A stretch of 64,000 nucleotides of DNA from Burkholderiales bacterium (GCA_028868855.1 JAGWTR010000008.1:87405-151404); one strand, 5' to 3'. Positions 41,725 to 50,876 are shown, counted from the stretch's first letter. Numbers and translations are program-made. The notes: generated by a model not told the origin, from the letters alone.

Positions 41725-42840
41725 TCAAGGTATAGGGGCCAGCGCCTGACCATCGGCCGTCAGAAATCCCGTCACCTCCAGCCCGTAGCCGACCATGCTA
41801 GGCATGCGCTGCTGGTTGCCCATCAGACGCATGCGGTGCACGCCCAGGGTGCGCAAAATCTGCGCGCCCACGCCGTAGGTGCGCAAATCAACGGGCACGC
41901 GCGGCATGACCTCCGGCGCGGCAGGAAGCAGTCGGTCGAGCAAACGCGCAGGGTCTTCACCCGCATTGAGCAGCACCACCACCCCGCGTCCGGCCTCGCG
42001 CACGGCCGCCAGGGCCTTGGGCAACGGCCAGGCATGATGGCGGCTGCCAGCATCGAGCCAGTCAAGCACGGACAAGGGCTCGTGCACGCGCACCAGCACT
42101 TCGTCGGTCGGTGCCCAGTCACCCAAGCTCAAGGCCAGGTGGACACCGCCCATGCGGTCGCGAAACACGTTGGCATTGAACGTGCCTTCGGGGGTCACCA
42201 TCGCGCGCTGGCCCAGACACTCGATCAGGGATTCGTTGCGGCTGCGGTATTCGATCAGCGAGGCGATCGTGCCGATCTTCAGGCCATGCTCCTTGGCGAA
42301 GACTTCCAGGTCCGGCAAGCGGGCCATGGTGCCGTCGTCCTTCATGATCTCGCAGATCACCGAGGTGGGCGACAGGCCCGCCATGCCAGCGAGGTCGCAG
42401 CCGGCCTCGGTGTGGCCTGCGCGCATGAGCACGCCGCCGTCTTGTGCCTGCAAGGGGAAGATGTGGCCAGGCTGCACAAGATCGGTGGCCGTGGCATCGC
42501 GGGCCACGGCGGCTTGCACGGTGCGGGCGCGGTCGGCGGCAGAAATACCCGTCGTCACGCCCTCGGTCGCCTCGATGGACACCGTGAAGGCGGTGCCATG
42601 CTTGGTGCCGTTGCGCGTGGCCATGGGCGGCAGTTGCAGGCGCTCGCAACGGTCTCGCGTCAGTGTCAGGCAGATCAGGCCTCGGCCAAAGCGGGCCATG
42701 AAGTTGATGGCTTCAGGCGTGACGTGGTCAGCGGCTAAGACCAGGTCGCCTTCGTTCTCGCGGTCTTCTTCATCCACCAGGATGACCATGCGACCGGCGG
42801 CCAACTCGGCAATCAGCTCAGGAATAGGTGATATGGGCAT
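41725..42840 (-). CDS. ribBA: 3,4-dihydroxy-2-butanone-4-phosphate synthase with degenerate GTP cyclohydrolase II domain
   Basis: A 371-residue two-domain protein. The N-terminal DHBP synthase is intact ([30 protein letters not shown]) and makes the four-carbon unit of riboflavin from ribulose-5-phosphate. The C-terminal domain has the GTP cyclohydrolase II fold but lacks the zinc-binding cysteines: the segment [15 protein letters not shown] replaces the usual HSECxTGD...CDCG motif. It retains [18 protein letters not shown]. It is probably active only as RibB; a separate RibA is expected elsewhere. A -10-like TACAAT ends six bases before the ATG. Confidence 0.94.
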   Translation of the reverse strand: MPISPIPELIAELAAGRMVILVDEEDRENEGDLVLAADHVTPEAINFMARFGRGLICLTLTRDRCERLQLPPMATRNGTKHGTAFTVSIEATEGVTTGISAADRARTVQAAVARDATATDLVQPGHIFPLQAQDGGVLMRAGHTEAGCDLAGMAGLSPTSVICEIMKDDGTMARLPDLEVFAKEHGLKIGTIASLIEYRSRNESLIECLGQRAMVTPEGTFNANVFRDRMGGVHLALSLGDWAPTDEVLVRVHEPLSVLDWLDAGSRHHAWPLPKALAAVREAGRGVVVLLNAGEDPARLLDRLLPAAPEVMPRVPVDLRTYGVGAQILRTLGVHRMRLMGNQQRMPSMVGYGLEVTGFLTADGQALAPIP

Positions 42841-42846
42841 CCCGCG

Positions 42847-42852
42847 ATTGTA
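42847..42852 (-). promoter_or_regulatory. candidate -10 box directly before ribBA
   Basis: On the minus strand TACAAT (5 of 6) ends about six bases before the ribBA ATG, so transcription would start at or near the start codon. The -35 is weak (CTGTCA at 17 bp). Confidence 0.4.
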
Positions 42853-42865
42853 GGCGGGACCGCCC

Positions 42866-42886
42866 CAATTGACAGAGCGTCAATTG
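42866..42886. promoter_or_regulatory. 8-bp perfect dyad, possible operator upstream of ribBA
   Basis: CAATTGAC (42866-42873), 5 nt, GTCAATTG (42879-42886) form a perfect inverted repeat in the 85-bp gap between the NRPS gene and ribBA, overlapping the -35 position of the candidate promoter. The cognate protein is unknown. Confidence 0.5.
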
Positions 42887-42925
42887 TGACCTTTCGGCAA
42901 GATGGGCCGATATCGCGCGCCCGGC

Positions 42926-45900
42926 TCAACGCTTGCGGCGGAAAAACGTGAATCCGCGCGCTTTGGGTGCCGCGCTGATCGTGGCTGGCGCAGTGACCGG
43001 CAGGTCACTCGGCAGCCCCACACCCTTGTCATAAGCAGCCGCCAGCTGAGCCAGGGACTCGAACACGTAGTGCCGGGGGCTGACCCGCTTGCCGATAGCG
43101 GCCTCCATCAATGCGATGGATTGCATCACCAGCAGGGAATGCCCACCCAGATCAAAGAAGTTATCCTGGGCCCCGACCGTTGAGACACCCAACAGCTTTT
43201 TCCAGATCGCTGCCAGTTGGCGTTGTGTCTCAGTCGTCAGCTCATCATCGCCCTGCCGCACGCCATCGCCGCCCAGTTCTCCCACCGGCTGGCTTGACGC
43301 TTGGGCGTGCAACCGAACGCGATCAATCTTTCCATTGGGCAACAGAGGAATGGCCTCAACGCTGTAAAAGTGGCTGGGCACCATGGACGCGGGCAACAAC
43401 TGACGCAAGTGCCCTTGCATCGATGTGGCGTCCGCAGCCCCATCCTTGGGGACCACATAGGCAACCAGTCGGGGCGAACCCGCATCGTCCGTGTCCGCGC
43501 TCACGAGGCAAGCGGCCACCTGGGGGTGTCCTGCCAATTGATGCTCGATGTCGCCCGGCTCAATGCGTACGCCCCGGACCTTGATCTGCCGATCCTGACG
43601 CCCCAGACACTCGATGTTGCCGTCCAGGCGCCAGCGACCCAGATCACCCGTGCGGTACATGCGCTGCGGCTCGGCGTCGTCCCCAGGAAATGACGCGGTC
43701 ACGAAACCACGCTTTGTGGCCTCGGCGCGGTTCAAATAACCTTGCGCCAGGCCCGCACCACCAATCCAGATTTCTCCGGGCACCCCCACAGGACACAGCT
43801 GGCCTGCGATGTCAACGATCCTGACCGATGTATTGGCAATCGGCCTGCCCACGTGAATACCCTGCTGCGGATTCAAGATGCGCCCACAGGTGGACCAGAT
43901 CGTGGTTTCGGTAGGGCCGTACATGTTCCAGACCTCATCGACCCTTGCAAGCAGCTGTTGCGCCAGATCGGCAGGAAACGCCTCCCCGCCCACCAATGCG
44001 CGCAGGCCTGCCTGCCCCGCCCAGCCACAGGCCACCAACAGGCGCCACGACGACGGTGTCGCCTGCATCACGGTGATCCGGTGCTGGGCCAGTAACCGCG
44101 CCAGTGCTTCCCCATCGCGGCTTTCGACGGTCGAGACAATCACTACTTGGGCGCCAACGGCCAGGGGAACCAGCAACTCCAGAATCGAAATGTCGAACGA
44201 TGGCGTGGTGACCGACAGCACGCGGTCCGATTGAGCGATCCCGGGCACCCGCTGCATGGCCACGGCAAAGTTGGCCAAGGCGCGGTGCGGCACCAACACC
44301 CCTTTAGGCACACCCGTGGAACCCGAGGTGTAGAGCACATAGGCGGTGTCATCGGCCTTGATGGTCTGGGCCGGCCACGGCGAAGATCCCGCAGACACAG
44401 CATCCATGGCCACCTCATGCACGTCCAGCAGCAAGGTCGGCAGGCGTTGATCAGCAAAATAATCGGCATGCCCCGACACGGTGACCACACCGCAGGCGCC
44501 CGAATCCTCCAGCATGGCATGGAGGCGCGCGCTGGGGCATTGAGGGTCCAGCGGAACATAGGTCAGCCCCGCCGCCAAGATGCCCAGCATGGCCACCACA
44601 GCGTCGGTGCCCTGGTCCAGCAGCACGGCCACTCGGTCTCCACGTTGCCACCCGGACCGCCCGATCCAATGGGCGACCCGGGCTGCCCTTTGCCCCAATT
44701 GACCATAGCTGAGCGCCCGGCCATTGGCATCGACCAGCGCCACCGCATCCGGGTGTGCCTGAATTCGGGCAGCGATCCACTCAGGCAAGAACCCATCGGG
44801 TTCGCACCGACTGGCGGACTGACTCCAAGCACACACCTGGCTCATCTCCTCCTTGTCCATCAGCGGCAAGGCACAAGTCTTCGCGGCGGGCTGGGCCATG
44901 GCCGCCTCCAGCAGGGCCACATAACGGCGGGCCATCAGCTCGACGGTCGGGCGGGAAAACACATCCTCATTGAAGCAAAACTCGACGCAGACATCTTCCT
45001 TGCGCTCGATCACGAGCACCGACACATCCTCGGTCCCCCCACAGGTGGGCACGGGAATGGCCTGGCGATGCAAGCCCCCCCATTGATCCGTGCGCGAGCG
45101 CAGGTCCAGGAACGAAAACAACGTTTGATAGACAGGCGCTTCGGCGTCGTGGCGCGGCAGCGCCAAGCGCTGAACAAGCTGCGCAAGCGGCACCTCCGCA
45201 TGGTCGAGCGCTTGCTGAAGAACAGCTTTCAATGAGCGCGTGATGTCGTCGAACGAATCGGCATTTCCGAACGAGAAACGCAACGGCAGCGTGTTGACAA
45301 AGAACCCGACCACGCCAGCCAACTCCTTGTCGCGTCGGCCCTTCACGGGTATCCCGACCACCAGATCGTGCTGCCCGGACAGCCGAGACAGCAGCACGAA
45401 ATAAGTCGCTAGCAGCCAAGTGAATACCGAGGATTGGGACTCCCTCGCGCATTGACGAAGACTGGCCATCGCGCTCAACGGCAAGGCCACCAGCACGGAG
45501 CCCGACTTACCCGACCAGTCGGCCGTCCGCGGTCGATCCGTAGGCAGGTTCAAGGCCTCGGGCAGCGGATCAAGGCGTTCTGCCCAGTAATCCAGCTCTT
45601 CCCGCGCCTCTGGGGTGCCAAGCCATGTGGATTGCCAGGCCGCATGGTCCAGCACCGTCACCGACAGCTCAGGCAGTCTCGCCTCGCGCTCTTCGCAGGC
45701 GGCGGCGTACAACTCGCTGAGGTCCTGGCTGATCACCCACATGGACCAGCCATCGCTGATCAAATGGTGAGTCACGGACACGAGCACATGCTCCAGGGCC
45801 GCCAGCTTGAACAGCACAAACCGATACAGGGGCCCAGAGATCACGTCAAATGGACGATTCCGACACGCAACAATTTTTTCTTCCAGGACACCCTGCCGGC

Positions 45901-46279
45901 GAGGCTCCTCAAGCCGTGAGAGATCCTCAAACGCCAGCATCTCGCCTTGAGGAGCGGCCTGAACGCATTGCACCGGGTGCCCATCGGCGCCCTGCCCCAT
46001 CACCGTGCGCAAGGCGGCGTGGCGATGCACCAAGGCGCGAACCGCATGGTCCAGCGCGAATCGCTGCAAAGGCCCTGACAAGCGCTGCGCTGAACACAGA
46101 TTGAAGACGGCCTTGGCATCACCTGACAGGCCCTGCTCGACATACCACATGCGCTGCTGCATGAGCGACATCGGCCCCACACCATCGAGTCCGCTCGCGG
46201 CAACCCGACCCTCAAGCGCCACTCGGTGCCGAGGAAGCCTGACCAAGGTCTGTGTCAACGATTCAGGGGCGCGTTTCAT
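42926..46279 (-). CDS. single-module nonribosomal peptide synthetase (C-A-T), predicted glycine-specific
   Basis: A 1117-residue NRPS. Condensation domain at residues ~35-470 with SLMQQRMWYVEQ (C1), RHAALRT (C2) and catalytic HHLISDGWS (C3, about residue 170), which looks LCL-like. Adenylation domain at ~500-990 with LYTSGSTGVPKG (A3, ~647), FDISILELL (A4), NMYGPTETTIW (A5), YRTGDLGRW (A7) and LPNGKIDR (A10). Thiolation domain with DNFFDLGGHSLLVMQ (Ser ~1043). The specificity code read by eye is D-I-L-Q-V-G-M-I-W-K, close to the glycine code DILQLGLIWK. No thioesterase, reductase or epimerase; the C terminus is a short basic tail. It starts 14 bp after ribE, inside the rib operon. No other NRPS, phosphopantetheinyl transferase or exporter is adjacent. 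Confidence 0.93.
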   Translation of the reverse strand: MKRAPESLTQTLVRLPRHRVALEGRVAASGLDGVGPMSLMQQRMWYVEQGLSGDAKAVFNLCSAQRLSGPLQRFALDHAVRALVHRHAALRTVMGQGADGHPVQCVQAAPQGEMLAFEDLSRLEEPRRQGVLEEKIVACRNRPFDVISGPLYRFVLFKLAALEHVLVSVTHHLISDGWSMWVISQDLSELYAAACEEREARLPELSVTVLDHAAWQSTWLGTPEAREELDYWAERLDPLPEALNLPTDRPRTADWSGKSGSVLVALPLSAMASLRQCARESQSSVFTWLLATYFVLLSRLSGQHDLVVGIPVKGRRDKELAGVVGFFVNTLPLRFSFGNADSFDDITRSLKAVLQQALDHAEVPLAQLVQRLALPRHDAEAPVYQTLFSFLDLRSRTDQWGGLHRQAIPVPTCGGTEDVSVLVIERKEDVCVEFCFNEDVFSRPTVELMARRYVALLEAAMAQPAAKTCALPLMDKEEMSQVCAWSQSASRCEPDGFLPEWIAARIQAHPDAVALVDANGRALSYGQLGQRAARVAHWIGRSGWQRGDRVAVLLDQGTDAVVAMLGILAAGLTYVPLDPQCPSARLHAMLEDSGACGVVTVSGHADYFADQRLPTLLLDVHEVAMDAVSAGSSPWPAQTIKADDTAYVLYTSGSTGVPKGVLVPHRALANFAVAMQRVPGIAQSDRVLSVTTPSFDISILELLVPLAVGAQVVIVSTVESRDGEALARLLAQHRITVMQATPSSWRLLVACGWAGQAGLRALVGGEAFPADLAQQLLARVDEVWNMYGPTETTIWSTCGRILNPQQGIHVGRPIANTSVRIVDIAGQLCPVGVPGEIWIGGAGLAQGYLNRAEATKRGFVTASFPGDDAEPQRMYRTGDLGRWRLDGNIECLGRQDRQIKVRGVRIEPGDIEHQLAGHPQVAACLVSADTDDAGSPRLVAYVVPKDGAADATSMQGHLRQLLPASMVPSHFYSVEAIPLLPNGKIDRVRLHAQASSQPVGELGGDGVRQGDDELTTETQRQLAAIWKKLLGVSTVGAQDNFFDLGGHSLLVMQSIALMEAAIGKRVSPRHYVFESLAQLAAAYDKGVGLPSDLPVTAPATISAAPKARGFTFFRRKR

Positions 46280-46293
46280 CCAGGCCCGCGCCC

Positions 46294-46926
46294 TCAATGA
46301 GCGCGCACACCAGCGGACAACATCCGCTCGACATACCGCGCGATCAGGTCGACCTCCAAGTTCACTGGGGAGTCCGGTGCCAACTGCCCCAGCGCCGTGT
46401 TCTCGACCGTGTGCGGAATCAGGTTGATGCTGAACTCGGCCTGCCCGTCGGCCAGGTCCGCCACCCGGTTGACCGTCAAACTCACGCCATTGACCGTGAT
46501 GGAGCCCTTGTAGGCCAGGAAACGCGCCAGGGCGTGAGGGGCGCGTATGCGCAACTCCCACGACTCACCCACCGGCGCGAAATGGCTCACCGTGCCAACC
46601 CCGTCGACATGGCCGCTGACCAGGTGCCCACCCAGGCGATCGTGCGCGCGCAGGGCTTTCTCCAAGTTAATCGGGCCCAGGCTGGACAAGCCCGCCGTGC
46701 GTGCCAGGCTTTCGGCCGACACATCAATGGTGAAGCGCGCCGCGGGGGCATCGAAGGTGGTGACCGTCATGCAGGCGCCATTGAGGGCAATGCTGTCGCC
46801 CAACCCCACGTCATCGACAAAACCTACCGGGGCCTGGATGGTGAGGCGCCGCCCATGGCTGGCGTCCTCGCCCAGGGCCTGCGACTCGATGATCTGGCCC
46901 ACGCCAGTGATGATGCCGGTGAACAT
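46294..46926 (-). CDS. ribE: riboflavin synthase, alpha chain
   Basis: A 210-residue enzyme dismutating two lumazines to riboflavin. It has the two internally homologous barrels: MFTGIITGVGQI at the start, LGDSIALNGACMTVT in the first half, HLVSGHVDGVGTV, and ITVNGVSLTVNRVAD with IPHTVENTALG in the second. ATG 46926 gives the standard MFTGII start. ribD is 33 bp upstream and the NRPS 14 bp downstream. Confidence 0.97.
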   Translation of the reverse strand: MFTGIITGVGQIIESQALGEDASHGRRLTIQAPVGFVDDVGLGDSIALNGACMTVTTFDAPAARFTIDVSAESLARTAGLSSLGPINLEKALRAHDRLGGHLVSGHVDGVGTVSHFAPVGESWELRIRAPHALARFLAYKGSITVNGVSLTVNRVADLADGQAEFSINLIPHTVENTALGQLAPDSPVNLEVDLIARYVERMLSAGVRAH

Positions 46927-46959
46927 GAACAAACACCTGTCTGTGAATGTGAAAGAAAA

Positions 46960-48105
46960 CTAGAACAGTTCGCGACCAGGCGGGCGGGCCATCACCCTCA
47001 AGTCATCGCCCACGATAGTCGTCTCGCGAAACGACAACTGCCACGCGTCCGACAACTGCCCCAGCGGCGACAAGGCCGCCAGACCGCGTCCGGGCCCAAT
47101 CAACTTGGGCGCAAGATACAACAAGACCTCGTCCACCCATTGCCCCTGGATCAAGGCGGCGTTCAAACGAGCCCCCGCCTCGACGTGCAATTCGTTGATA
47201 CCGCGGCGCGCCAGGTCGGTCATGACGTGACCCAGGTCCACGTGGTCCACACCCGGCGCCTCCACCAGTTCGACCCCACTGGCCACACGCAAAACCTGCT
47301 GCCGACGCCGTCCCGCTTCGTCGTCTTGCGCTGGGGCCAAACCATAAATCAAGACCTGCCCAGGCAGAGCCAACAGCCGCGCCAAAGGCGGTGTGCGCCA
47401 CTGCGAATCCAACACCACCCGCATCGGCTGCCGAGGTGTTGGTGTTTCAGTGGACGCCAGCCGCACATCCAGGCGGGGATCGTCGTCCAGCACCGTTCCA
47501 ATGCCGGTGAGCACCGCCCCGGCCCGCGCACGCCACGCATGGCCGTCGGCCCGCGCTGCCGGCCCGGTGATCCACTGACTCTGGCCATTGTCCAACGCAG
47601 TGCGGCCATCCAGCGACGCCGCCACCTTCAAGCGCACCCAAGGGCGTTGCCGCACCATGCGCGACAAAAAACCCAGGTTGATTTCTCGGGCCTGCATCGC
47701 CTGAGGATGGTCGGGCGGCAGCACATCAACGACGATGCCCGCCGCACGCAAACGCGCCACACCCTCCCCGGCCACCATTGGATTTGGGTCCAGCAAGGCC
47801 ACCACCACACGGCCCAATTTGGCCGCCACCAACGCATCGGCACATGGCGGCGTGCGGCCATGGTGCGCGCAGGGTTCCAGCGTGACATAGGCGGTCGCGC
47901 CCTGGGTCGGCAAGCCACGCGCCTGCGCATCTCGCAGAGCCATCACCTCGGCGTGCGGGCCGCCGGCCTGCTGGGTGTGTCCAAGGCCGATCACACCCCC
48001 TTGAGGAGACACCAGCACGCACCCCACCCGGGGGTTGGGGTCGGACAGACCGATGGCCTCGCGGGCCAGCACCAGGGCTTGCGTCAAGAACTGTGAATCA
48101 GGCAT
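46960..48105 (-). CDS. ribD: bifunctional riboflavin deaminase/reductase
   Basis: A 381-residue protein with two activities. The N-terminal deaminase has the zinc ligands in GGPHAEVMAL and TLEPCAHHGRTPPCADAL. The C-terminal reductase has RPWVRLKVAASLDGRTAL, DAVLTGIGTVLDDDPRL-like segment GAVLTGIGTVLDDDPRLDVR, and ELHVEAGARLNAALI. First gene of the rib unit, divergent from the pilin gene fimT. ATG 48105 is preferred over a longer reading. No FMN riboswitch is recognisable in the 120-bp divergent region. Confidence 0.96.
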   Translation of the reverse strand: MPDSQFLTQALVLAREAIGLSDPNPRVGCVLVSPQGGVIGLGHTQQAGGPHAEVMALRDAQARGLPTQGATAYVTLEPCAHHGRTPPCADALVAAKLGRVVVALLDPNPMVAGEGVARLRAAGIVVDVLPPDHPQAMQAREINLGFLSRMVRQRPWVRLKVAASLDGRTALDNGQSQWITGPAARADGHAWRARAGAVLTGIGTVLDDDPRLDVRLASTETPTPRQPMRVVLDSQWRTPPLARLLALPGQVLIYGLAPAQDDEAGRRRQQVLRVASGVELVEAPGVDHVDLGHVMTDLARRGINELHVEAGARLNAALIQGQWVDEVLLYLAPKLIGPGRGLAALSPLGQLSDAWQLSFRETTIVGDDLRVMARPPGRELF

Positions 48106-48149
48106 GCGTGTTACCACCAAGAAGCCGCCCATCTTGCCCGACAAATCAA

Positions 48150-48179
48150 CCGCTGGTCGGCTCCTGGGCACCGCACGTC
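48150..48179 (+). promoter_or_regulatory. two AlgR-box-like sequences upstream of fimT
   Basis: CCGCTGGTC (48150-48158) and CCGCACGTC (48171-48179) each match the Pseudomonas AlgR half-site CCGTTCGTC at 7 of 9 bases and are 21 bp apart, two helical turns, on the same strand. They lie 48-76 bp before the fimT ATG. Confidence 0.35.
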
Positions 48180-48225
48180 AGATGCCAACTATTCACGCAA
48201 ATCACGATCGTTCACAATCCAAGTC

Positions 48226-48801
48226 ATGAAGATACGTGAATTTCGACGCAATAACGCTCAGAACACGGGGTTTACCCTGGTGGAACTGATGGTCACGGTG
48301 GCCATTTTGGTGATTTTGCTGGCCATTGGGGTGCCGGCCATGCAGGGCTTCATGGCTCAGCGGCAGGGCGCAGCCAAAACGGACGCCTTTGCCTCGGCCA
48401 TGCGCTACGCGCGCTCGGAAGCGCTGAAACGTGCACAACCCGTGACCATCTGCCTGACCACAACGGCTGACAGCACGACTCCATCGTGCCAGACCACGGG
48501 CCCCATTGACTGGAACACCGGCTGGTTCATTTTCGTGGACAACGCCCCCGCCGATGGCAGCTACGACGTCAATAAGGAACTGCTGCTCAAGGTTCAGCAG
48601 CCATTTACGGGGGGCGGCTCGATCGCGCAATCGGCAGCAGGACATAGAACCGTGCAATTCACCGGCGATGGCTTGGCGGCCGGCAGCGACAACACCTTCA
48701 CCGCCGTCACAACCAGCGGGGACTGTGCGGCAGTCGTTCTCGCCCCGACAGGTCGCGTTCGCTTTGACAAGACACCGCGGGGCACGACTCCTTGCCTATG
48801 A
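48226..48801 (+). CDS. fimT: type IV pilus minor pilin, GspH/FimT family
   Basis: A 191-residue pseudopilin. The prepilin site is G15-F16 (NTGFTLVELM), with the conserved Glu at mature position 5 and a hydrophobic helix. The rest matches the GspH/FimT pattern, with the AMRYARSEALKRAQPVTIC segment after the helix and a disulfide-capable C terminus. First gene of fimT-pilV-pilW-pilX-pilY1-pilE; its stop overlaps the pilV start as ATGA. Minor pilins prime pilus assembly. Confidence 0.93.
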   Translation: MKIREFRRNNAQNTGFTLVELMVTVAILVILLAIGVPAMQGFMAQRQGAAKTDAFASAMRYARSEALKRAQPVTICLTTTADSTTPSCQTTGPIDWNTGWFIFVDNAPADGSYDVNKELLLKVQQPFTGGGSIAQSAAGHRTVQFTGDGLAAGSDNTFTAVTTSGDCAAVVLAPTGRVRFDKTPRGTTPCL

Positions 48802-49376
48802 ACATCATGAAAACGCCTCCCCCAGCCCTGCAACAACGCGGCGCCACACTCATTGAAGTCATGGTGTCCGCCCTGATCGTATCCTTTGGCATCCTGGCGA
48901 TGATCGCGCTGCAATCGAACGCCATCAAATTCAACAAGACCAGTGAATATCGGTCGATTGCCACCCTGTTGGCCAACGATCTGGCCGACCGCATGCGGGT
49001 CAACGCCGCTATCGCCGTGGCAAAACACAGTGGCAACGCCTATGACATGACGACGGCTTATAGCAAGCCGTCAAGCGTGCCTGCCCGCACGGACTGCCTG
49101 AATCCCAACAACTGCAGCGCCGAAGAACTGGCGGCCCGCGACCTGGGCGAATGGCAACGCGCCCTGTATTTCGCCCTGCCCGGAGGCAGCGCTTACGTGC
49201 AGGCCAATCAGGCTGATCGCGTGGTGGATACCTGGGTGGCCTGGGTCGACCCCGCTGAAACCGCCGCACCTGGCGCAACGGGCGAATGCCCGACCAACTT
49301 TGTGGCAGCAACGGCCACCGTGCAACCCCGCTGCATGTTCTTCCGCATTGCCTTGCCCACCCCGGTAATCCCATGA
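48798..49376 (+). CDS. pilV: type IV pilus minor pilin PilV
   Basis: A 192-residue minor pilin. Prepilin cleavage is expected after G15 in QQRGATLIEVMVS, with Glu5 of the mature protein present, followed by the helix ALIVSFGILAMIALQ. Mid-region cysteines in DCLNPNNCSAEEL. ATG 48798 overlaps the fimT stop, and its own stop overlaps pilW, so translation is coupled. Confidence 0.92.
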   Translation: MNIMKTPPPALQQRGATLIEVMVSALIVSFGILAMIALQSNAIKFNKTSEYRSIATLLANDLADRMRVNAAIAVAKHSGNAYDMTTAYSKPSSVPARTDCLNPNNCSAEELAARDLGEWQRALYFALPGGSAYVQANQADRVVDTWVAWVDPAETAAPGATGECPTNFVAATATVQPRCMFFRIALPTPVIP

Positions 49377-50311
49377 ATCGTCGAACTCAAACGCTTGTTC
49401 GCCCCCCCGCTCACGGCCGGGTACGCGGGCTCTCCCTCGTTGAATTGATGATCTCCATGGTCATTGGCCTGGTGATCATCGGCGTGGTGTTTGCCAACTA
49501 CCTTGGCAGCGGCGCCGGCAAAAACAGCAGCAATGCCTTGAGCCAGATGTCCGAAGACGCCACCGTGGCGCTCAACTACATCCGCAAGCAAGTGACCCAG
49601 GCTGGTTACAGCCACCCCTACCAAGTCAGTACCACAGGCCTGGATCGCACCTACAAAGGACAAGCCATTTTTGGATGCGACGGCCCCTTTGACAACCAAG
49701 CAGCCCCCTTCATCGGCGAACTGACATGCAAAACAGGCGGCGGCACGTCCGACTCCATTGCTGTGGCGTTCGAAGCTGACGCTCAGAATTCAGTCATGCG
49801 CAACAGCGGAACCCAACCCGGGGACTGTGTGGGAAGCGGCATCACCGCCACACCGAGTGTCGGCGCAATCCCAAGCTACTACCTTGCGGAGAGTCGGCTG
49901 TACGTCAATCCCAGCAACAGCTTGTCATGCCAAGGTAACGGACAAAACAGCCTGCCGACCACCGGAACCTCGTTGCTCGGATCGGCTGCGCCCCTGGTTG
50001 ACAACATTGTCAGCATGCGGATTCGTTACGGGGTGGCCGCGCCAGCACCCGCCCCCCGTCTCCCCACCAAGTTCATCAAGGCCAGCGATGTCGGAGTGGC
50101 CACCAGCGCCACCTGGAAAGATGTGGTGGCCGTGCGCGTCTGCGTGGTGGTGCGCAGCGAAAACGAAATCCTCGACGCGGCCACACCCTATTACGGCTGC
50201 GACGCGATCGACTCCTCCGAAACAACCCTCGCCAAACTTCTGACCACCCCCACCGACCGACGCCTGTACCGTGCGTTCTCAACCACCGTCATGGTCCAAA
50301 ACAAATTGTGA
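49373..50311 (+). CDS. pilW: type IV pilus minor pilin PilW
   Basis: A 312-residue minor pilin. Prepilin peptidase site at G19-L20 (RVRGLSLVELMISMV), Glu5 present, helix VIGLVIIGVVFANYL. The C-terminal domain has the usual PilW pattern with the LVDNIVSMRIRYGV strand and WKDVVAVRVCVVVRSEN. ATG 49373 overlaps the pilV stop as ATGA; the longer frame upstream is not needed. Confidence 0.92.
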   Translation: MNRRTQTLVRPPAHGRVRGLSLVELMISMVIGLVIIGVVFANYLGSGAGKNSSNALSQMSEDATVALNYIRKQVTQAGYSHPYQVSTTGLDRTYKGQAIFGCDGPFDNQAAPFIGELTCKTGGGTSDSIAVAFEADAQNSVMRNSGTQPGDCVGSGITATPSVGAIPSYYLAESRLYVNPSNSLSCQGNGQNSLPTTGTSLLGSAAPLVDNIVSMRIRYGVAAPAPAPRLPTKFIKASDVGVATSATWKDVVAVRVCVVVRSENEILDAATPYYGCDAIDSSETTLAKLLTTPTDRRLYRAFSTTVMVQNKL

Positions 50312-50319
50312 GGCCCGTC

Positions 50320-50850
50320 ATGCATTCCCAACCCCACAAAGCCCAGCAGGGCGTGGTCCTGATCGTGGTGCTCATCATGCTGGTGATCATCGGCCTGACC
50401 TCCGCCGCCGTGATGCGCAATGCCCTGAGTGCCGACCTCGCCAGCGCCAACGTGCGCAATGAAACGCTGGCCACGGAAGCCGCCCAGGCCGCTTTGGCGT
50501 ATTGCGAACAGCAAGTCATCACCGCAGGAAGCACCATGCCAATCAAAGCGGTTTCGGCCAATCAGCACTGGGCCGACTTGACCCATTGGCTACCGGGCGC
50601 AGCGGATGGCACGGTCAGCCCGCCCAACTGGAAAACCGCCAGCGCCACTGGCAACTCGGGCAGCGCCAAGGCAAGCACCGGAACCGCACCCGCGCCGCAG
50701 TGCATGGCCGAAAAAATCACTTTGACCGGCGCCGGCGACGCCATCCTGGTCACCGCTCGAGGCTTCACCCCGGACTTCCAGGAATCAGCCAAGGGCCAAA
50801 CCATTACTGGGTCGGCCGTCTGGTTGCAGTCCACCCTGCAGGTTAAGTAA
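50320..50850 (+). CDS. pilX: type IV pilus minor pilin PilX
   Basis: A 176-residue PilX-type protein. The N terminus KAQQGVVLIVVLIMLVIIGL has the Gly before the hydrophobic helix but lacks Glu5, a known feature of PilX/GspK-type pilins. ATG 50320 has a TGAGG ribosome site; a GTG at 50308 overlapping the pilW stop is an alternative. It sits between pilW and pilY1, as in other beta- and gammaproteobacteria. Confidence 0.9.
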   Translation: MHSQPHKAQQGVVLIVVLIMLVIIGLTSAAVMRNALSADLASANVRNETLATEAAQAALAYCEQQVITAGSTMPIKAVSANQHWADLTHWLPGAADGTVSPPNWKTASATGNSGSAKASTGTAPAPQCMAEKITLTGAGDAILVTARGFTPDFQESAKGQTITGSAVWLQSTLQVK

Positions 50851-50876
50851 CAAATATTAGAAATCAGGAGCAGCCC

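Noticed and set aside
48106..48225. FMN riboswitch before ribD.
   Set aside because: The conserved RFN sequence blocks are not visible in this 120-bp gap or before ribBA.
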